In this document: positions 40,656-53,700 of the stretch, piece after piece
Numbering within the stretch: position 1 is the first letter of the stretch
How the letters are laid out: every line of letters begins with the position of its first letter
Assembly (NCBI GenBank): GCA_037043455.1
Contig: JAWPHD010011007.1
Span: 1 to 64,000 of the forward strand
From: Cyrtodaria siliqua
Taxonomy: Eukaryota; Mollusca; Bivalvia; Adapedonta; Hiatellidae
Direction: 5' to 3'
Length of the DNA stretch: 64,000 bases
Notes under the pieces: model-generated
What the model saw: only the letters and a program-made list of their open reading frames with translations
Databases searched by the model: none
Told to the model about the DNA's origin: nothing
Made by a program: the position numbers and the translations under genes

Positions 40656-41504
40656 ACAAAACCAGCTAAGAATATGAATCTGCAAGATACTCCCATCCTT
40701 CATGTAGAAGAGAGGCGCAAGTCAGGGTGACATTGAGACAATCAATAACACATAAAATGTACAAGCTGAAGACAGTAAAAGCTGTTTTTTATGGGAATAG
40801 GGGCAGAGGGAGCCTAGTTTTGAACAAGTCAAGGCTAGGGCTCTTTGGTATTAAACGGTAGTTCATTCCGGTATCGTATTGTTCTTGGAAAGAAAGGATG
40901 TTAATGGCATTTTGTATTGGAAAAGGGGATTACAAAATTTAAGATTGAGATCCAGTACTAATCTAATGAAGTTCCAATACACTTAAAGACTAAAGTAAAT
41001 GACTGTGACGTGTTTGAGGATAAACTTGACTTGTTTATACAGTACTACTGAAGTTGCAAAGATTAAAGACTAAAGTGACATTTTTGAGGATGAACTCGAG
41101 TACCAATGTGTCTTTGTGCAATATTAAGGAAAACCGTAGGTTCAAGTGACGTTGATCCACTGCACTTGTTGTAAGTGGATGAACATGTATGTTTAGATAA
41201 TAGAATGAATGAGTAAACTAATTGGTAGAACACATAATTATAGCTCCAATCCTTCAGTGAAATCCATTTAACACGTACTTGTCAAAAGCTGACCAATGGT
41301 GTCTCTTATCTATAGAGATTGATTACAAAATGAGGCGGTGTTTGTGGGAACTAAGAGCTTTGTCAATCTAACTGTCCCACAAACATAACATAAATTTGTT
41401 TCAGTTGTGTCCCTCGTACATAACAGCACAGCAGATACACAAAACATGATCCAAATCAACATCATAGTATATGTAGCAACCCAACACAATGATTCAGTAA
41501 CAAT
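40656..41504. other. no feature recognised
   Basis: AT-rich sequence. A diverged duplication ('gactaaagtaaatgactgtg' / 'gactaaagtgacatttttga') lies at about 40985-41100. Confidence 0.4.
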
Positions 41505-41925
41505 GGTTCAATATCGAAACAGAATAGTCCAATAACCAAACAGAATTGTCCAATAATGAAACTAGTGTTGGGAATCGGTTGAGAATTCATGATCAATCAT
41601 CAAAATGTTCAATCAACCGATGATCGACAATTAATCAATTAAACATGGCTTCCATATAAGACACCCGTGTATACATTGTGATACCCCTTTAGAGATATAA
41701 GATTACTTGTTGCAGAATTAAAACTTATCATTCTCTTGTACATGTTCGCAACAACCGAGAAAACTCGATCATGAAAAATTGTACTTGATTTATCGGGAAA
41801 AAGGCTTAACTGACCGATGCTCGACCAAATCGATTAATCGGAACAGCACTAAACGAAACAGAATTGTCCAATAACCAAACAAAATAGTCCAATTACCAAA
41901 TTGAATAGCCCCAAACCCAACACAA
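41505..41925 (+). repeat. ~22-bp tandem repeat interrupted by a MITE
   Basis: 'aacagaatagtccaataacc' units lie on both sides of the hAT-like insertion at 41563-41851, about six copies in all. Confidence 0.75.
41563..41851. mobile_element. hAT-like MITE, 289 bp
   Basis: Starts 'tagtgttgggaatcggtt' and ends 'atcggaacagcacta', imperfect inverted repeats of the CAGTGNTG type typical of hAT elements. Flanks 'aatgaaac' (41555-41562) and 'aacgaaac' (41852-41859) would be an 8-bp duplication with one change. Non-coding. Confidence 0.65.
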
Positions 41926-42044
41926 TGCGTTAGTTAGTAACACAACATAAAGGTGATTCAACCACATAAAACGGCATTACAGGATATGTTTGGACCTTTC
42001 ATTGTGGCAGTGCCAAACATAAATCAACTCCGGCGTAGAAAATA

Positions 42045-42268
42045 TCAATTTGTTTGTATGGTGTTTTATTTCATTTTTCAACTCAAGTAAGGTTATATAT
42101 GATTGTCGATTTTTTCTTCTGGTGGAGGCAGACCACCCATTTTCCTTGGTAGAACTAGTACCGTACACTTCCTCACACAGAAGTCGAGCACCCAGTGGGA
42201 TTCGAACCCGCAGCAGTGAGAATTGAGAAGATTTACAACGTAAATAACCCCTCTACCACGGAGACACT
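42045..42268 (-). mobile_element. SINE family B, near full-length
   Basis: Tail 'tttgtatggtgttttatttc', B box 'gtgggattcgaacccgcagc' (head, read on the minus strand) and an A-box-like 'ctccgtggtagaggg'. Confidence 0.85.
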
Positions 42269-42269
42269 C

Positions 42270-43465
42270 TAGGTATAATTAAATGTTTGTGGTATAATGT
42301 TGAGTTTAAATGCATTTGTTTCATGCTATTCATATCGTATGTTCGAAAAAGTAGCCCTCAACATGTAGATTATCACAGCTCGTGGATTAAGGGATTAAGG
42401 ATTCAGAGCATCTTCTTGATATAACATCAAATTTCAGGACATGTTATTCTATTGGTATAACATATATAACACACTGTGTAAACATTTTAATAATTTATTA
42501 GCAAGGGAAAACAAGAACATAGTTGATGCCATTTTCAAAAATGTTGGAATATTCTATTAATGATTCTTTCAACAGGCCCATTCAAGATAATTTTGAGCAT
42601 AATTGTTCCATAGTGTCTTAAATATTAAACAAATTCTAAACCTAGTGCAATATAAATCTGTATTTTTAATTTATGAGCTCTTCAAAATTGTGAAATTATT
42701 AAAAAACATGTATGCTGAAGTGGTACATTATCCAAACTTCACTATACCAATTAAAAGCACTACATAATTAATAATCGGTACATATTGTTTAATGAAATAA
42801 TCGCTATTGTACAAAGGAACCGTTTTGTTTTTCAAAAAAAAAAAAGTTTAATAACTATATAATTTGAATTATAACACAGGAACTTGGATTCGGGTACATG
42901 CTTTTTACCAGACTGTGCATTAATGTAGAATTATAAGTTTTACGGTAAACCAGTTTTCCTTCATAACACATGCCAGGTCCATTTAATAGGTGCTAATGAT
43001 CATTAAAGTGAAGATATGGAAAGTTTGATGAATAAATGAAAAGGTTATAGGGATGTCAATTTTTTGTGGCCAATAAATGACTTGAACACAGACTTTGACC
43101 ATGACATATGAACACTGGCATAGTGATGTGGGTGTTGTCCATAACATATATACATATCCGAAGTATGCAGAAAAGCATTTGGAAAAGTTCGGACAATTTT
43201 TTTTAACTGCTTTAAACATTTGTGTTTTAACTACATGTACATATAAAACTGATTTTACCGCATACTGGTACATGTATCTTGAGCCATGAAAATGAAAACC
43301 ATGTTAAATTTCAACATTTACACAAGTTTTTTCAGCAATTAAATGATCTGAAATATTTAATTGCAGAACTGCATATTACTTACTCTATAGGTTAAATTAC
43401 CATTACTGCAGACATCAACAAAATGCTTCACATTAACCAGCACTGTATAAAAGAAAACAGTTCTC
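42270..43465. other. no feature recognised
   Basis: AT-rich non-coding sequence. No repeat shared with the window was noticed. Confidence 0.4.
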
Positions 43466-44276
43466 TTAAAGGGACAATCGGCAATCTTGAGTTTTATATC
43501 AAGCATTAAAATTAGCATATTGATTTATTAATCCTTACCACTTTGATTTAAGGGTTATGTCCCCTTTTATGTAATCCCATTAAAATTGCTCTTGAAAAAG
43601 ATAAAAATTAGAACTCAAATAATCTTGAATATTTCTGCATGATTGACACTTTCAGTATATGTTTAACACATTTTTCTAGGCAGTGCTACCTTACAGCTTA
43701 TCGAGCATGTTGGTGGAGGGACTATAAACCTTAGAACTACACACACACACAAACACACACTGGCAGTGCTACCCTTGAATTATAAATACATATTTGATAA
43801 ATTTGTGAATTAGTCAATATACTCATGACCTTGAGTATGACATAAGCTGAGTATGGATCAATACACACTTTTATCAAGTAAATATTTAGTATTCAAGTAT
43901 AGCACAGTCTAGATAAAAGTGTAAACATTTTAAACTGTAAGTTACAGATGAGAATATTCAGGATTATTTGAGTTCTATTTTTTTCCCTTTGTTAATGCAC
44001 TTTCAATCGGATTCCACAAAAGGGGATATAAGCCTTAAAAACTGCTTGTATATACCGGTAATTAAATAAAAAATTAAGATTTCAAATGCCTTCGTTATTT
44101 TACCAGATTTTTAAATATATTATTGGTGCAATATAATATATACCGGTAGTTAGTAATATATTAAAAAAAAGAGTTTGCATTAAACTATTCTAATAATTAC
44201 TATTAATGATTGAACAAATGCAAGTTACAATTTTTATAAAATCAAGATTGCTGTGTGTCCCTTTAAAAAGAGACAA
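43466..44276. mobile_element. MITE-like family G element with long inverted repeats
   Basis: Termini 'ttaaagggacaatcggcaat' and 'attgctgtgtgtccctttaa' are inverted. Inside, 43555-43640 pairs imperfectly with 43950-44040 (for example 'agaactcaaataatcttgaa' against 'ggattatttgagttct'). It carries a small non-LTR insertion. Partial copies of its right half occur at 6282 and 15970. Confidence 0.65.
43691..43761 (+). mobile_element. very short 5'-truncated non-LTR insertion
   Basis: Only about 71 bp: 'ggagggactataaaccttag' and (AC)n, flanked by exact 12-base 'ggcagtgctacc' duplications (43679-43690 and 43762-43773). Same 3' end as the 37034-37719 element. Confidence 0.85.
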
Positions 44277-44637
44277 TAAACTGTTGCAATGTGCTCACTT
44301 TACAATAATATAATTTTCCATGTCTTATTGGAACAAAAAAGAAACATTGCAAACGGAACAATTGCAAAATGGGGAACAAATGTCACGCATAATTAAAATG
44401 GAAAAAACATAACATTCCTTGCATAAAACATATGAAATTGATAAACAATGCGTAGGCTCCACGCCAAACAATGGCATCTTGTTCTTTATTGTTAGATATA
44501 GTAGCAATAGTTTCGCAAATACTCCTCAAAACAAATTAAAGGGACTGTAGACAATCTGGAAAAATTATGGGTATCAATCCAAACTCGGAACAAAAACATC
44601 AAAATGTTTTTTCAATTTCATATTCAATGTGAAGATG

Positions 44638-44844
44638 TCAATAACGTGGCTCCAGCGTAAATGGAGTTTCTACGATAGAATTTGCAGCAACTCTGCAGTT
44701 CAGGGTGAGAAGGTTCTAGGCCCATTTTCCATATGTTATCTCGATGTACATGGAAGATGAGCCTGGCATGTTCATGCCTTTTAGGTGCCATATAACCTTT
44801 TCATGTGTTGGTGCGCCTTAAAACCCCAATTCATTCATTCATTC
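44638..44844 (+). mobile_element. short retroelement D with 16-bp target-site duplication
   Basis: Exact 16-base duplication 'attcaatgtgaagatg' (44622-44637, 44845-44860). Starts near 'aataacgtggctccagcgta' and ends in (ATTC)n. Its 3' tail ('gtgttggtgcgccttaaaac') corresponds to the tails of SINE families A, B and C. No tRNA head is seen, so it is a headless or truncated SINE/LINE end. Confidence 0.85.
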
Positions 44845-45333
44845 ATTCAATGTGAAGATGCACTAAACTAGGCCACATGGTCTGTATGACTTAATTGCTT
44901 TTAATAAAATAGTTTGATCTGGAAAACCGACGACTTGGCTACTAGGCGTTGTTGTTGTACACTCACTACTATTACTTCATATGATCGATCAATCTCTACC
45001 CAGAGTACACTCATTCCTCATTTGACTCTGTCAATGTCAAAGGATGTAAGGCGAACGGTAAGGTCACGTGATTATTCAAAAAAGTTATGACAATGTTTAT
45101 AATAAATCCTTTGCGTGATCTGCAAAGATAAATTATAGACCTATATTAAATAATTTCATTTTTTATTTCTATGAGTGATTTTCTTTTAGTAATTTTCTGC
45201 TATCGAGCTTCAGTTTGAAATGTTTACATATGCGTTTCGATTGAGGAGACCCAAGTACGTATTATTTTTGTAGTAAAATAGTCCGGACTAAAACTAAATT
45301 GTTTTCATGCATTATTTCAAATTGGTGCTGATT

Positions 45334-45481
45334 GGCATATTGACAAAATGTATTTTAAAGCAAAAAAACCCACTGCAAATTGATTAAAAATAAATATAAA
45401 GATGTAAAATGTATACATTTTAGTATTATTTTTCATTTGCAATGATTTTCTTTGCTTTAAAATACATTTTATCGATATGCC
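45334..45481. repeat. ~55-bp fold-back hairpin
   Basis: 'ggcatattgacaaaatgtat'+'tttaaagcaaa' (45334-45364) pairs with 45451-45481 at 29 of 31 bases. Pairing continues less perfectly inward to about 45395/45428. Confidence 0.8.
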
Positions 45482-45676
45482 ATATATGGTAAAACGGCGC
45501 GATGACGTCATCGTTCAAAGATGGCCGCCTCCATTTATGTTCTTTGCAAATTTTCAATAGGTCATATCTCCTTTATTTTTCATGGCATTTTGATAATTCC
45601 TTCAGATGTTTTCAAGTTTTTCAGAACCCTTTAAGATAAACTGTGTTTGAAAATAATGCATCAACCCCTTTAAGAT

Positions 45677-46394
45677 AATACAACTAAATTAATAAAACCA
45701 TTTTAAGGTCAGGGAGCCAGACAACACAGTACACTTGAGATTTTTTTTTGCAATGGCATCCCATACTTGGTTATTGTCATATAATTTGTAAAGGCACTAT
45801 ACAATGATATTACTCGAGATAATTGCAGTCTAATGTTATGAATATTAATCAGACACGACAGATCTCCAAATTCTTGAGGAAAGATTATAATCTATTATCG
45901 GACTCTCATGCCGTTGTATTGCACTCGTACCCAAAACCTGGTAACAAATCAGAATCTCTCTACTAGCGACTCGTCTACAATATTAAGTAACAACACCGGA
46001 AAAAATGCATGAAAAAAACACACAAAAAACAATTATTACACTTGTTCAAGATAAATGCATTCATCTAAAAATAGAATGAGACTGGTCTCTTGTAATGGGT
46101 CTAACACTGACATTTAAAGGAACACACAACAAACTAATTTGTAACTCGCGACATGTCGTTTTTCTAAACAACTTGCATACATGTATTTGCAAATCATTAT
46201 TTATAATTTAAATTATTTGAATAGGTTCTAAGCAAATTGAATTAGTAATTGTCGATTATACTGTGACAATAATACATGTACTGTGTATATATATATAAAC
46301 TTTTAGTAAAATAATGAAGAAAAATTAAAAAAAATCCAAATTGTATTTAATACGTTTTAATTTAGTATGGATTAATATAAAAAATTTATATATG
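45677..46394. other. no feature recognised
   Basis: AT-rich non-coding sequence. Confidence 0.4.
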
Positions 46395-46722
46395 TTTATT
46401 GCATCTCGCACACAATTCTAGGCATCTCATTGGTTGAATGCGGTCACATGGCGATCGCCTATCTTGCTGTAGTGGGTCACTAAAACAATATGGACTACAA
46501 TTTCGATTCAAAGTTTAAATCATTTGCAAATAGTTCTTTAAGTCATGACGTCAAATTACACGAACGTCTCAATGACGTTAACGCTCCATTAAAATGGGTT
46601 TGCCTTAAAAAAGGTGCTCGATGCAATAAATCAGTTATTGGGTTTGTTATTGCCTCGCCCCCTATAAATCTTACTAACCCCACATATTTCTGTAGGGGGC
46701 CAGTAACAAACCCAATAACTAA
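46395..46722 (+). mobile_element. hairpin element B (copy of element A)
   Basis: Order on the plus strand: 'tttattgcatctcgcac' (46395-46411), core, its imperfect inverse 'ggtgctcgatgcaataaa' (46613-46630), TCAGTTA, then a terminal hairpin with 20-bp arms (46633-46652 and 46701-46720, 19 of 20 paired) ending TAACTAAT. The core matches element A ('gactacaatttcgattcaaa', 'gtcacatgg'). Element A has a larger hairpin, as if one arm had been duplicated. Confidence 0.8.
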
Positions 46723-46729
46723 TCATGTA

Positions 46730-47296
46730 GGTGCTAAATACTTCAAGCTTACTGTGTGTATCTTTTCGTCAATGTATGAATAAATCTCTAAGCGGAAAAC
46801 ACTTTTTATAAACCCAGCAAAATGGCAGTTTGTAATGCTATTTCAGACGGTGTTAAGTATGGCACTAACTCTACACTGGGGTCTATCTTTGGTACTTCTA
46901 TTTATAATAGTTTATTCTGTTCATACACAGTTTTTACTGATACTGTCTCCACTGGATGTAATTCTTTTTCATGTCAAGAAAATGTCTCTTTCCTTTTTTT
47001 GTTGTTGTTATTCATGGTGTGCTAAAATTATCCAGTATGCATGCATGTACTTTCCAAGCGACACTGCTTGAAACTTTTTCAATACAACTTTACTGTGCAC
47101 GATTATTTTGAAGAAAAAAAACATTCTTCAAAAATGTTTGATGTCTGCATATAAATCCAATCATGTTGATGTTATAAATGAACACCTGCTTCTTGACAAA
47201 ACGTCCCATAACCAGAATATATGTTTTTATCACAGGGTCACACGGTCTCTCTGAACGCATTCGGTGAAAAAAAAAATCTCTTCGCGGCACTCTTCA
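46730..47296. other. no separate gene; 3' side of JAGN1
   Basis: Should contain the JAGN1 3' UTR (minus strand). I could not place a polyadenylation signal with confidence. Confidence 0.35.
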
Positions 47297-47777
47297 TTAA
47301 TGCAACTTTTTGTCCCGTGGTCTCCATGCTTTGAGAAGAATAACACCAAAGTACATTGAAAACATATGAATCTGTAATGCTACCATTAAAAAGAAATACC
47401 AGACAAGAACTGCTGGGTATCCTAGTATTTGAGCTGTAGACTTTCTTTCATTATAATACACTAATAAATCATCAAAAAGCTCTATCACGCCATACAAGAC
47501 AGGTAGTATTCCAAAAACTACAGTTCCGATAAGAAATTGCTTTAATACTAAGCTGTCATTTCTGGGAAGAGATTTTAGGCCGAACACCGCTGCTAACAAG
47601 CTGACAATCCACGCATACTCCCACGCTTTCGGTGCAGGGATGTCCCAGTGTCTAAACTTCTGGTATATCGGCAGTCCAATCAAAGCTGTTATTCCCGGCA
47701 ATAAACGTACTATCACTAGAACGGCAAGACAAATCTGCAGCAGCAGTGATGACTTGAGACGACTCTTGTTTATTGAG
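47297..47777 (-). CDS. JAGN1: JAGN1 exon 2
   Basis: Carries all four membrane segments and the stop codon (47297-47299 on the plus strand). The first base completes the serine codon split by the intron. A strong pyrimidine tract precedes the acceptor. Confidence 0.93.
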
Positions 47778-50700
47778 CTGAAAAAGTAAAAATAATTATT
47801 GCTGAATCAATAAATGAATGAATGGTGTTTTACGGCATGTCGACACATAAATAGGTCATATTGTGCGAAAAAACTGACAAAAGATGAAGAAATGAAGTGT
47901 AAATATGTAAAGATAAAAACTATTTACAAATGAATCATGCCTTTTATTAAACAAACATTACTACATGTGTATGTATCCCTTTTTCTCATCCATGATCATC
48001 ATGAGTAAATGCTCATGATTCATGAATTAATGTGTAATATTTCCCCCCCACCCACCCCCACTCCCTCTTTTCCTGACGTCATGTCTACTTCACTAGAATA
48101 AAAAAGAATAAAAAAAGCTCTATGTTCCTCAAACAATTTGGTTTGATTTTGTTTTTTCAACTTACAAGTTGTTCAACTACAAGAAATATAGAGGTTGATC
48201 AAATTGTGTTTTAATTCCTTTTGTGTTTATGTTTGTCAAATCAGAAAAAAGTAAAATAATTTTGGAAATCATTTAGGTCAAAGAAAAAAATACCTGTGTT
48301 TCCGCTAACCCAACTGGCCCTAAATTTTAGCCTCTACCCTAGTTTTTATTTCAATAGCACTGTAAATGTCAGGATCTTCTCCATTATGCAGTCTTTATTT
48401 ATCATGTTTATATATACAAACATTTTGCAAAATAATAAAATCTTCATACTGACCTACCCTAATTTCCTTCTTCTTTTTTTTTCTTTGACTAATATACATG
48501 TGGAACTTTTGAACAGCTATATATGCAAATAGGTCATTTGGCTGCCTCTAACCTTTACCAAGAATTCTTTCATGAATAATGAACATCTGACTGATTTTCA
48601 GATGAGATCAATCATCAACCCATTGCCAAGATCACTGACACATCACTTCAGGCATTTGTTTACCTGTTATTGTTTTTTTTCCTTAAAATTTAATGTATCA
48701 AATATTAACAAATTGTGGCCATGGCTCTAGCTGACAACAACAAATGTCCAATTAAAGATTCACAAATTGATGAAAGAATGGAATTTACGGTAGCCAGAAA
48801 TATGTATGTAACTTGACCAGAAATGCTCGATTTTCGCGGTCTTATTTATTGAGAAAACTAAGTTGAATAAAAGTCTTAAGTTAAATGTATAATGGAGTTA
48901 TGGACCTTGTCTACTTGAGTTACTTTTATCACAGCGAATATATCAACCCTAAGCCTTCTCTGACCCTAAAAGTAGTTTTAAATTATATATTTTCTTTATC
49001 ATGTTTATAAAGTAAAATAGCAAGGACTACTAAAAAAAAAAGTCATGCATTTTCAACGGTGTCTGCAGTTGAATTTTTACCATAATTTAGACTAACAAAT
49101 CCATCAATTAATTAATGTTTAATATACCAAGTTGCAAAGATAAAACTGCACCTTTAATGATTGTAAAAAAGTATGTTAACAGTTTTGTAGTACAGCATCA
49201 GCCTGCCATAGCGTTTTTTGTGCATTTTAATTCATTTCAATTATTGTGGTATTCTCGCCCGAGTACGGTTGGTGAGGGCATTCATACTCCCCCTCATCAA
49301 TATTTATCATCGAGTCGATCATGTCACACTTGATCTGAATTCAGGGCTTTTTTTTCGGAAAAAGGGGAAGAGGCCTAGCACTTCAATAGGGGGAAAAAAG
49401 CGTGATTTTCGAGTTAAAGGGAAAAAAATAATGCAATTTCGAGATATAGGGGTAACAGTGGGTTAGGCAGAAATTGAAGATTTGGGTGTGCAAATATGCA
49501 AAAGAGGTATATTTTAGACAAACTGTCTTCTATAAATGTATCCCAAACATAATAATGTTGAGAAAGTTAGAGGGGGAAATAATGTTAAGCAAAAAAACCC
49601 AGATTTTTTAAGGGGAATTTTCTCAGCCAAAGAGGGGAAAAAAGTAGTCTGTTTTGCCAAATATCGGCCACTGTTTATGAAGGTAAAAAAGCCCTGCTGA
49701 ATAATATGGCCAAATAAAACAATACCTGTGTTTACTGTTACCCGACCGACTCCCTTAAAACATGTCCCGACTCCTCATATTTTTATTGAGAATAAAAATA
49801 AAACTGAATTATTCCTACAATTGTTCAGTTAGTCAGCACACGCAAAAAACACGAGTGCATCTCTTCTGTACAAAACAGATTCTGACACTCAAATTGAGCT
49901 TAAACTCTTCATTTATAAACAAGAGGTCAATGACCTTGAAACTCTACTGATTGATTTTGATTTCAGGAAGTAGTCGCTACAGACTTGTTTTTTGAAAAAT
50001 TATTTTTAGCCGTGGCGGCCATCTTGAATTTCCGGCCGACCTGAAATTTTGCTAGGATCAATTAGACATCAAGAGCAACATTCCTGTGAAGTTTCATGAA
50101 AATCCGTCAAGTAGTTTCACAGTAATAGTCGCTACAAGTTTTCATCATATAACTCTATGTAAACAAAGATGGCCGCTGACAGCCATGTTTAACGTCGAAT
50201 CAAAATAATGTTTGACTCTGATAACCATCATGTCATGCTGATCATTTTACAAAAAGTCCCATATCAATATCACTTATAGTTTTCAAGACGTAGTCGCTAC
50301 AAACTTCTTTTTTAAAAAATCTAATTTTAGCTGTGGCGGCCATCTTGAATTTCTGGCCAATCTGAAATTTTGCTAGGATCAATTAAACATTAAGAGCAAC
50401 ATTCCTGTAAAGTGTCATGAAAAATCTGCCAAGTAGTTTCAAAGGATTAGTCGCTACAAGTTTTTACTATATAACTCTATGTAAACAAAGATGGCCGCTG
50501 GCAGCCATGTTTAACGTTGAATCAAAACAATTTTTGACAAGGACCAACATCATGTCATGCTGATCATTTTACAAAAAGTCCAATATTATTATCACTTATA
50601 GTTTTCAAGTAGTAGTCGCTACAAACTTGTATTTTGAAAATCTATTTTTAGCCATGGCAGCCATCTTGAACTTCTGGGCGACCTGAAATTTCGCTAGGAT

Positions 50701-53700
50701 CAATTACACATCAAGAGCAACATTCCTGTGAAGTTTCATGAAAATCCGTTAAGTAGTTTCAGAGGAGTAGTCGCTACAAGTTTTTACTATATAACTGTAT
50801 GTAAACAAAGATGGCTGCTGGCAGCCATGTTTAACGTTGAATCAAAACGATTTTTGACAAGGACCAACACCATATCATGATGATCATTTTAGAAAAAGTC
50901 CCATATCAATATCACTTATAGTTTTCAAGAAGTAGTCGCTACAAACTTGTATTTTGAAAATTTATTTTTTGCCGTGGCGGCCATCTTGAATTTCCGGCCG
51001 ACCTGAAATTTTGCTAGGATCAATTAGACATCAAGAGCAACATTCCTGTGAAGTTTCATGAAAATCCGTCAAGTAGTTTCAGAGGAGTAGTCGCTACAAG
51101 TTTTCATTATATAACTCTATGTAAACAAAGATGGCCGCTGGCAGCCATGTTTAACGTCGAATCAAAACGATTTTCGACAAGGACCAACATCATGTCATGC
51201 TGATCATTTTAGAAAAAGTCCCATATCAATATCACTTATAGTTTTCATGAAGAAGTCGCTACAAACTTGTTTTTTAAAAACCTATTTTTAGATCTGGCGG
51301 CCATCTTGGATTTCACATCAACATGAATTTTTGCTAGGATCAACTAGACTTCATGGGCAACATTTCTGTAAAGTTTCTTGAAAATCCATTCAGTAGTTTC
51401 AGAGGAGTAGTCGCTACAAAAAAAAGTTTACGGACAGACAGACGGACGGACAGACAGACGGACGACGGACGCCGCACCACGGCATAAGCTCTGCTGATCT
51501 CTGATCAGTAGAGCTAAAAACAAAATAAAAGCAAAAAATAAAATAAAAAGTCGATTTTCCAACCCATTTTTTTTCAACACGTGCATTATTTTATTTGGCC
51601 TAACAAATGTTGGAAATTTAATGTTTTTTAACTTTGTCTGAAAAGGGTTTACTGTTACCATTTCATTGGATTAATGTAAGTTATAACACACACTTTGATT
51701 CAGACGTACATGTAAATAAATAGACTGATTATTGCTAAATGCACACTCAGATATATATACATGTATATATTGACTTAAAACAAAGAATAAAGATGGTAGC
51801 TCTATTCCCAAAAGGGAGAGCAGATCCCCATGTTTTTACTATTAAAACTGCTCCGAGTCTGACCATACACAGCCAGACGCAATACATATATCAAAATCGT
51901 AAAAAAAAGGCTGGTAAGGTCAGAGAAGGCACGAATTATGAATTCATACATACATGTGTTAAGTTTCATTGAATTTGTTCAAGAAGATTTGGAGATAATG
52001 GTGAAGAATAGCATACCAAAACATGATCAGCTTAACTTGGGCCTGAAGGAAAATTAAGTGGACCGGGTTAATTCAAAATGGCAGCAGCAATAATGAATAT
52101 TGCCTTTGCTTCCCGAGCTATACATGTAATTACAAAAAAATGCAATGAAACAACTTTATTAAGTGTTCTGAGGTCTTTGGTGTTTTCCGGCATTTCTTCA
52201 GTAGTGATTTCACGCCTGATCTAAAAATAAAAATTACCAACGTCCCCACCACCCCACCCCTACCTCGATTTGCCTCAATGTTTTTCAAACTGGTCAATCT
52301 GGCTGTCCTAGCGGTGTCCTAGCGGTCCATTCGGGCTGTCCTAGTGAGTTGACCAGCTTAAAATACTTTTCAAATCAAGCTTTTTCGTGTCAACTGATTT
52401 GCTACGGGTCAAAAAAGTATATACCCGTTTTGCAAATCAAGTTGGTCCAACAGATGTTCAAGCTATGCTAATTTGTAAATAAAATAAACCGAATATTTGC
52501 CATGTACCTTTGGCTGTTTCGCAGCTTTTTCACTTAGGAGCAGCCCTCAGTAATTTCTTGAATGAGTCCAGACGGCGCGGAAACGATGGTCTCATTTAAT
52601 TCTTTCCATGGCTAAAACAGTTTTTCCAAACAATGGGATGATTGGTGTTACAAATTATGGACTGTATGATGTTTTTTTTTATTTGTTTGTTTGTTAAAGC
52701 CCTAAAGCTAGTTGACCCTAAAAGCCACAAAAAAAATGCTTTTAGGGTCAGAGCACAGACCTTATAACAAATAGATTGGACACTATGAAAATTGTGTAAA
52801 TTTCAAGTGGCACAGTTAGAAAATTTCACAAAATATTTCCCAACTTTAAACACACATATCATGAAGAGTTTTATAGATACGAGTTTCATTCAAGCCAAAT
52901 ACCATCACAAATTTAATTTTCTTTCCAATGATAGTATTTTGTTTTCTCTTACATTGAGAGCAAAAAAGGAGTTTGATGGAAACTTTTGACTATGTCAAAA
53001 CATTGATTTTTAAGAGAAAAGCGAAAAATTATGACATTTTAAACTTTAAACATTTTTTTTATACAATTTCTTATTTTGAAAATAAACATAAATTATTATA
53101 ATCCCATTTTGCTATTCACTATGAATCTTTTGGATGTATTCTCATCAAAATTGGTGAATAACTGAGAGAGAAGATAGAAGGAAAAGTTAAGGTGCCACGT
53201 GATATTTTGGTTATTCATTGGTTAAGATAGGAAGTTTCCTATCTGTTTATTAATATGTCTGTGGTCAGAGGAACTCCTATAGTGAAAACGTGGGGATGAA
53301 TGAAAAAACACAATCATGCACTTTCAACCGTGTCTGCGGTGTCGGGCCGATTTTTTACGATAATTTAGCCTTAAAAAATATCAATCAATTAATGTTTATT
53401 ATACCAGGGTGCAATGATAAAACTGCACCTTTATCGATTGTATCGACACAAAAAAAAAGATTTCTGCAGTCTTTGAATTAAAATATTTGTGTCACTAGCC
53501 GGAATTCTTATATACTCAATGAAAACCCGTACATGTTCCTTTAGCCTGACTACATAAATTAAAAAAAAATCACTAGCCCCGAGCTTCGGGCTAGTGAAGC
53601 TCGGGGCTAGTGGGTTAATTCGAAGAGAATGTAATCAAAGCGTGAATCGGTAGAGTTGGCAAGTATGACAAGTCGAGCTCCCAGTAGGATAGACCTGATA

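Larger units (their letters stand above)
44534..45676. mobile_element. possible MITE carrying a nested retroelement and a fold-back
   Basis: 'ttaaagggactgtagacaat' at 44536 and 'catcaacccctttaa' ending at 45672 give short TTAAAGGG inverted ends. Between them lie the insertion at 44638-44844 and the hairpin at 45334-45481. That all this is one element is inferred. Confidence 0.4.

Noticed and set aside
46490..46783. 97-residue open frame
   Set aside because: It runs through hairpin element B, including its inverted arms, and has no domain.
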